From the NCBI GenBank assembly GCA_017744315.1, contig JAGIBN010000002.1, positions 186,001 to 250,000 on the forward strand: a stretch of DNA of 64,000 nt. The letters are read 5' to 3'. This stretch comes from Porphyrobacter sp. (GTDB lineage: Bacteria > Pseudomonadota > Alphaproteobacteria > Sphingomonadales > Sphingomonadaceae). Made by a program: the position numbers and the translations under genes. Under the pieces are notes generated by a model, which did no database searches, was not told the DNA's origin, and was given only the letters and a program-made list of their open reading frames with translations. Shown in pieces: positions 60,570 through 64,000 of this stretch (within the stretch, counting starts at the first letter, position 1; every line of letters begins with the position of its first letter).

Positions 60570-60989
60570 GTGGAAAATAGTCCGACAATCGTGCTCGTGG
60601 TGGCCGTGGCCGTCCGAGATCCTTACGGTCGATTACTGTTGCAGCAGGCTCTGCCTCATAAGCGGCACGGGGGTCTGTGGGAGTTCCCGGGGGGGAAGGT
60701 TGAACGTGGCGAAACTCCGCGGTTTGCGGCCTGTAGAGAGTTGCTTGAGGAACTTGGGATCGACCTCGATCACGAGTGTTTGACCCCGGCAGGTTTTGCG
60801 GAGGAATCGGGCGAGGGCGGCTGCCCCGGACTTGTACTGTTTCTTTACAATTGTCCGGCCTGGCATGGGAATCCCGAGGCCCGGGAAGGTCAGCAATGGG
60901 GCTGGTTCACGCCTCTGGAGGCGGCTGGACTGGCCATGCCACCCATGGATCGTGAACTTCTTGTGCGATTGTGTCCCGAAGTCCGATGA
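60570..60989 (+). CDS. mutT: 8-oxo-dGTP diphosphatase-like Nudix hydrolase (139 aa)
   Basis: Nudix box 'GGKVERGETPRFAACRELLE' followed by 'ELGI' matches the consensus exactly. The N-terminal 'VAVAVRDPYGRLLLQQ' and 'HGGLWEFPGGKV' are typical of MutT, which removes oxidised dGTP. The start is uncertain: GTG 60570, TTG 60561 or TTG 60552, none with a strong ribosome binding site. The tRNA-Arg gene follows on the same strand. Confidence 0.9.
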   Translation: MENSPTIVLVVAVAVRDPYGRLLLQQALPHKRHGGLWEFPGGKVERGETPRFAACRELLEELGIDLDHECLTPAGFAEESGEGGCPGLVLFLYNCPAWHGNPEAREGQQWGWFTPLEAAGLAMPPMDRELLVRLCPEVR

Positions 60990-61038
60990 TAGGCTATTGC
61001 CAAGCCAGAATCCTCTCCCTATGTGGCGCCCTCCAAGC

Positions 61039-61115
61039 GCGCCCGTAGCTCAGCTGGATAGAGCACCAGACTACGAATCTGGGGGTCAGAGGTTCGAATC
61101 CTTTCGGGCGCGCCA
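61039..61115 (+). tRNA. tRNA-Arg (anticodon ACG)
   Basis: A 77-nt cloverleaf: acceptor stem GCGCCCG / CGGGCGC, discriminator G and encoded CCA. The D arm is GCTC...GAGC, the anticodon stem CCAGA / TCTGG surrounds the loop CTACGAA with anticodon ACG, and the T loop is TTCGAAT. A34 is normally edited to inosine. A hairpin (CGGTCGG / CCGACCG, 61148-61168) follows and may end the transcript. Confidence 0.97.
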
Positions 61116-61147
61116 AACTTTCCAACGATAGAAATCCAGACGGAAAG

Positions 61148-61168
61148 CGGTCGGTGATATGCCGACCG
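61148..61168 (+). terminator. Hairpin downstream of tRNA-Arg
   Basis: Perfect 7-bp stem CGGTCGG / CCGACCG with a 7-nt loop, 33 nt after the tRNA. No T-tract follows, so it could equally be an RNA-processing structure. Confidence 0.35.
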
Positions 61169-61300
61169 AGCGGCGGGCTCACCAGTCCGCCTTGCTCGTG
61201 AGCTATTCCAATGTCGTCGCGGCCGTCTCCCCCAAATTCGGCCGATTTGAAACGACCTGAGGGATTCGTTCCGGCCAAGGCCGCCCTGATCGGTCGGAGA

Positions 61301-63601
61301 TTAAGCCCGGCGGGCTCGCAACGGTTTGGCGTCTTGGCCCAACAGGACCATGGGGATGGCCTCTGCAGGCATGGCCTTTGAGTAGAGGAAGCCCTGGCAA
61401 ACGTCGCATCCGAGATCGATGAGGGCGTTTTCCTGCACCAGGGTTTCAACCCCCTCGGCGACAATCTGCATTCCCAGGCAATGGCCCAGGTTCACCACTG
61501 CGGCGCAAATAGCTTTTGCCTCTGGGCTCTGTCCCAGCCGCTGGACAAAGGTGCGATCGATCTTGAGCAAGTCGATCGGGAACTGGCTGAGATGCGAAAG
61601 GGACGCGTAGCCAGTTCCGAAGTCGTCGAGCGCGATCTTTATGCCACTTTCACTGAGCGATCTGAGAGCCGCTTCGACGTATCCTGCCCCTCGACCAAGG
61701 AAGACCGTCTCCGTCACCTCGATCTGGAGGCAGGACGGCGGAATAGCCTTGCGCTGCAAACGGGTGAGCAAGCTGTCGACGAATCCTTCGCGCCGGAAGT
61801 CTGCAGCCGTCAGATTAATGGCAACGTGGCCGAAAGGTACGTCTGCCGCCAACCAGCGTTCGATCTGGCTAAGCGTACGTTCGATCATGCGTTCGCTCAA
61901 CACAGCGCAGAGCGCTGGATCGTCGAATGCAGCCTTGATGTCGTCGGCGGTGAGGACCTGGTTATCGGCACTGGTGCAACGGAGTAGCGCTTCGAATCCA
62001 ACTATCCGCGACGTGCCGAGTGACATCTTGGGTTGGAAGAAGGGAACTACGCGGTCCTGCTTGAGAGCCGTCAACGCAGCGGCAACCATCGTCTCTCGCC
62101 CTTCCACTTCGGCCCTCATTGAGGATTCGAAGAGCTTTAGCTGCCCGCGTCCGGCGGTCTTTGCGGCATAGAGTGCGATGTCTGCCGCCTTCATGATTTC
62201 GGAGCGGTTTGCTCCATCGTGCCATAGGCGACTGGCACCGATGCTGGCGCCACAGGCGAGGAGCTTTCCCTGGTACTCGAAGGGCTCGCAAAGCCCCGCG
62301 TAGATTCGGGCTCCGGCACTCCAGACATCGGCGTCCGACCGAGCAGAGAAAAGAATAGCGAACTCATCTCCGCCAAGACGGACCACCAGGTCTTCCTCAC
62401 CCAGAGCTGCCTGCAACCTCTCCGCAAAGGTCGAGAGCATGCGGTCCCCCGCGTCATGGCCGAGCGTGTCGTTGATGGTCTTGAAGTTGTCGATATCCAG
62501 CATCAGCAGAGCGGCCGCCGGATCGTCGGTCCCGAGAATTCTGTCGAGTTCGTCCTGCAGCACCGCACGGTTTGGCAGGCCAGTGAGCGGGTCGTGCCTG
62601 GCCATCCAGAGCGCTCGCTCCTCGGATCGCTTTTGGTGGGTGATGTCACGAGCGACCATCAAGATCCGTCCGGAATCGTCTGAGATGCGACTGGCGATCA
62701 CGTCGAACCAGCGCAGCCTGCCATCGGCGTCGAGCCGCCGCGTCGTGAGATTGGCAGATCCTTTGCACGCTACGTCAGCGAGGGCCTTTTCACCGCCCTC
62801 GCGATCGGCCGGGTGGAGCAGGGAAAGCCAGGCGCTCCCAATCAGATCGCCTTGCTCGCTCAGGGCCGAGTTCGGGCGATTGAAGAAGATGATGTCGTGC
62901 TGCTCGTTGATGATGATCGTGTAGTCGGGGCTCGATTCCAGAATGATCCGGTTGAAGAACTCGCTCTTTTCGAGATCGCTTAGCGCCGTCATCTGCGTAA
63001 CCATCATCCGGTGCAGAACGAACGAAGCCGAGAAAATCGTGAGAATGAAGATCGGAAGCTGGATGGAAATGATGGCGAGGCCGGGCTGCGACACAATCGT
63101 GCCAGCCACGGTCGACGGTGCGAGGGCAAGAAAGACCATAAGGGCCGCGAGCCTCGGTGTACCGAAGTTGCGCAGGCAGATGCCGCTGACCATCGCGGCG
63201 GCCGACAGGCAGACGATGGTCGAAAGGACCCAGTCGTGGTGCGTCAGCGAGAAATAGGCGCCAAATCCAATCGAGGCTGCCCAGGCTGATGACAGGATCG
63301 CCGCGGTCGTTTTGGGCGGAGTTTTTCCGTTCCTGAGCGCTCTTCGCCCGGCCAAGAGGACGGGCAGACGGACGATCCCGAGAGCGATTTCAACCGCCAG
63401 CCATACGAAGAACGGCGTGGTCGGCTGCCGCCATACTGCGATGGCCGCAACGGCGATGCTGTTGAATATTCCGCCCAGAAAAATCGGCACCGAGCCGAAC
63501 AGTCCCGCTTCGAGCTGCAAGCGGATCGTTGGCGAAACCTGCATCCTCGCCCCCAGAAGCCAGTCTGTCGCACGATCGATGGGCTTCTTTAACGTACGCA
63601 C
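61301..63601 (-). CDS. PAS-GGDEF-EAL cyclic-di-GMP enzyme with membrane sensor (766 aa)
   Basis: About six N-terminal membrane helices (residues 30-200) form a sensor module. A PAS domain (about 210-325) with 'SPDYTIIINEQHDIIFFN' follows. The GGDEF domain has an intact GGDEF at 410-414 and the EAL domain an intact 'FEALLR' at 536-541. Both cyclase and phosphodiesterase activities are possible. C-di-GMP commonly controls polysaccharide and pili, both encoded here. The GTG start at 63601 is used; ATG 63544 is an alternative. Confidence 0.92.
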   Translation of the reverse strand: MRTLKKPIDRATDWLLGARMQVSPTIRLQLEAGLFGSVPIFLGGIFNSIAVAAIAVWRQPTTPFFVWLAVEIALGIVRLPVLLAGRRALRNGKTPPKTTAAILSSAWAASIGFGAYFSLTHHDWVLSTIVCLSAAAMVSGICLRNFGTPRLAALMVFLALAPSTVAGTIVSQPGLAIISIQLPIFILTIFSASFVLHRMMVTQMTALSDLEKSEFFNRIILESSPDYTIIINEQHDIIFFNRPNSALSEQGDLIGSAWLSLLHPADREGGEKALADVACKGSANLTTRRLDADGRLRWFDVIASRISDDSGRILMVARDITHQKRSEERALWMARHDPLTGLPNRAVLQDELDRILGTDDPAAALLMLDIDNFKTINDTLGHDAGDRMLSTFAERLQAALGEEDLVVRLGGDEFAILFSARSDADVWSAGARIYAGLCEPFEYQGKLLACGASIGASRLWHDGANRSEIMKAADIALYAAKTAGRGQLKLFESSMRAEVEGRETMVAAALTALKQDRVVPFFQPKMSLGTSRIVGFEALLRCTSADNQVLTADDIKAAFDDPALCAVLSERMIERTLSQIERWLAADVPFGHVAINLTAADFRREGFVDSLLTRLQRKAIPPSCLQIEVTETVFLGRGAGYVEAALRSLSESGIKIALDDFGTGYASLSHLSQFPIDLLKIDRTFVQRLGQSPEAKAICAAVVNLGHCLGMQIVAEGVETLVQENALIDLGCDVCQGFLYSKAMPAEAIPMVLLGQDAKPLRARRA

Positions 63602-63613
63602 TTTGAGGGGGGC

Positions 63614-63648
63614 CTTGGTAACCGTCTGAATGCACTCGGGTTACCGAG
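63614..63648. promoter_or_regulatory. Inverted repeat upstream of the GGDEF-EAL gene
   Basis: CTTGGTAACC (63614-63623) and GGTTACCGAG (63639-63648) pair over 10 positions with one G-T wobble and a 15-nt gap. Immediately upstream of the GTG start, so it could be an operator or leader hairpin. Confidence 0.35.
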
Positions 63649-63796
63649 GTAAAGTTAAGATTGGGCAACCTTTAAGGTAGGACTTTCCAATAGGTTGAGG
63701 GAGCGCGTCGGTAGGAATTGAAGCAGCTTCTGTACGGGATCGAGCCGGGACCGGAACTCGCGAGGGCGATCAGTGGTTGCCGCAACAGAGCAAGGG

Positions 63797-64000
63797 ATGA
63801 GAGCAATCGGGGAAGCCTTGGGCGGCGACATCAAAGAATCCGCGTTCGACGACAGTTCCATCAACCCTGGCGTGTGGCGCTACGCGATGGCGTCTCGAGT
63901 GCGCGTCATCGTCGATGCGGAAGCCTATTTCGACTTGATTCAGCAGGCCATGCTCAAGGCTCGGCAGCGAATTCTGTTGATTGGATGGGATGTTGATACC
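63797..64000 (+). CDS. Phospholipase D / cardiolipin-synthase-family protein, N-terminal part (cut by window edge)
   Basis: The frame is open from ATG 63797 to the window end (68 residues). The segment 'RVRVIVDAEAYFDLIQQAM' followed by 'ARQRILLIGWDVDT' is the usual opening of PLD-family proteins before the first HKD motif, which lies beyond the window. AAGGG stands just before the ATG. Function as a lipid-modifying enzyme is inferred from this N-terminus alone. Confidence 0.7.
   Translation, partial: MRAIGEALGGDIKESAFDDSSINPGVWRYAMASRVRVIVDAEAYFDLIQQAMLKARQRILLIGWDVDT

Overview
The window comes from a high-GC alphaproteobacterium, most likely a member of the Sphingomonadales (Erythrobacteraceae/Sphingomonadaceae type). 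The reasons are: a C4-pathway 5-aminolevulinate synthase (hemA); a FecA/CirA-like TonB-dependent receptor of the kind abundant in sphingomonads; the block lepB-rnc-era; the neighbourhood aroB-aroK / secreted protein / xerD / accA; Flp pilins; and a deoxyhypusine-synthase-like enzyme beside an ornithine-type decarboxylase. No lineage marker such as 16S rRNA is present, so the assignment is an inference.

Positions 1-19083 are a surface-polysaccharide locus. In order they hold the end of an O-antigen ligase/polymerase gene, a Wzx-type flippase, a GT4 glycosyltransferase, a Wzc-like chain-length/tyrosine kinase and a short PglC-like phosphoglycosyl transferase. A minus-strand group follows (GT4 enzyme, ATP-grasp ligase, HAD hydrolase). 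Next come a GT-C membrane glycosyltransferase and a tightly overlapping six-gene cassette that makes and transfers a CDP-linked deoxysugar: rfbF, rfbG, an RfbH-like PLP enzyme, a C-methyltransferase, an SDR enzyme and a GT2 glycosyltransferase. GtrA and a NarL-type regulator close the region. The RfbH-like enzyme has His in place of the PLP lysine but lacks the Fe-S cysteines of the classical enzyme, and no ferredoxin-type reductase is nearby. This suggests a ColD-like, reductase-free 3-dehydration on a CDP sugar, coupled to C-methylation. That cassette is the best candidate for something undescribed here.

Positions 19084-29822 hold metabolic genes: threonine/serine dehydratase, a polyamine group (DHS-like synthase and type III decarboxylase) interleaved with a DUF3137/LemA pair, an entericidin-like lipoprotein, a TonB receptor under a MarR regulator with two visible palindromic operators, hemA and murI. 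Positions 29823-45654 are mostly housekeeping: plsY-dprA, topA with a coupled 59-residue Myb/SANT-like protein, a DHA2 exporter, era-rnc-lepB, pgi, an MFS/methyltransferase pair and an RhlE-type helicase with a Gly/Arg-rich tail.

Positions 45655-64000 hold gor (with a hairpin touching its ribosome binding site), pccB, small orphan genes, a DUF488 protein, a secreted beta-galactosidase-like glycosidase beside a POT peptide transporter, aroB-aroK, a 610-residue secreted protein of unknown function, a XerC/D recombinase with a disturbed start region, accA, an M48 protease, two Flp pilins, mutT, tRNA-Arg(ACG), a GGDEF-EAL protein and the start of a phospholipase-D-family gene. No CRISPR array, prophage, insertion sequence or rRNA was seen.
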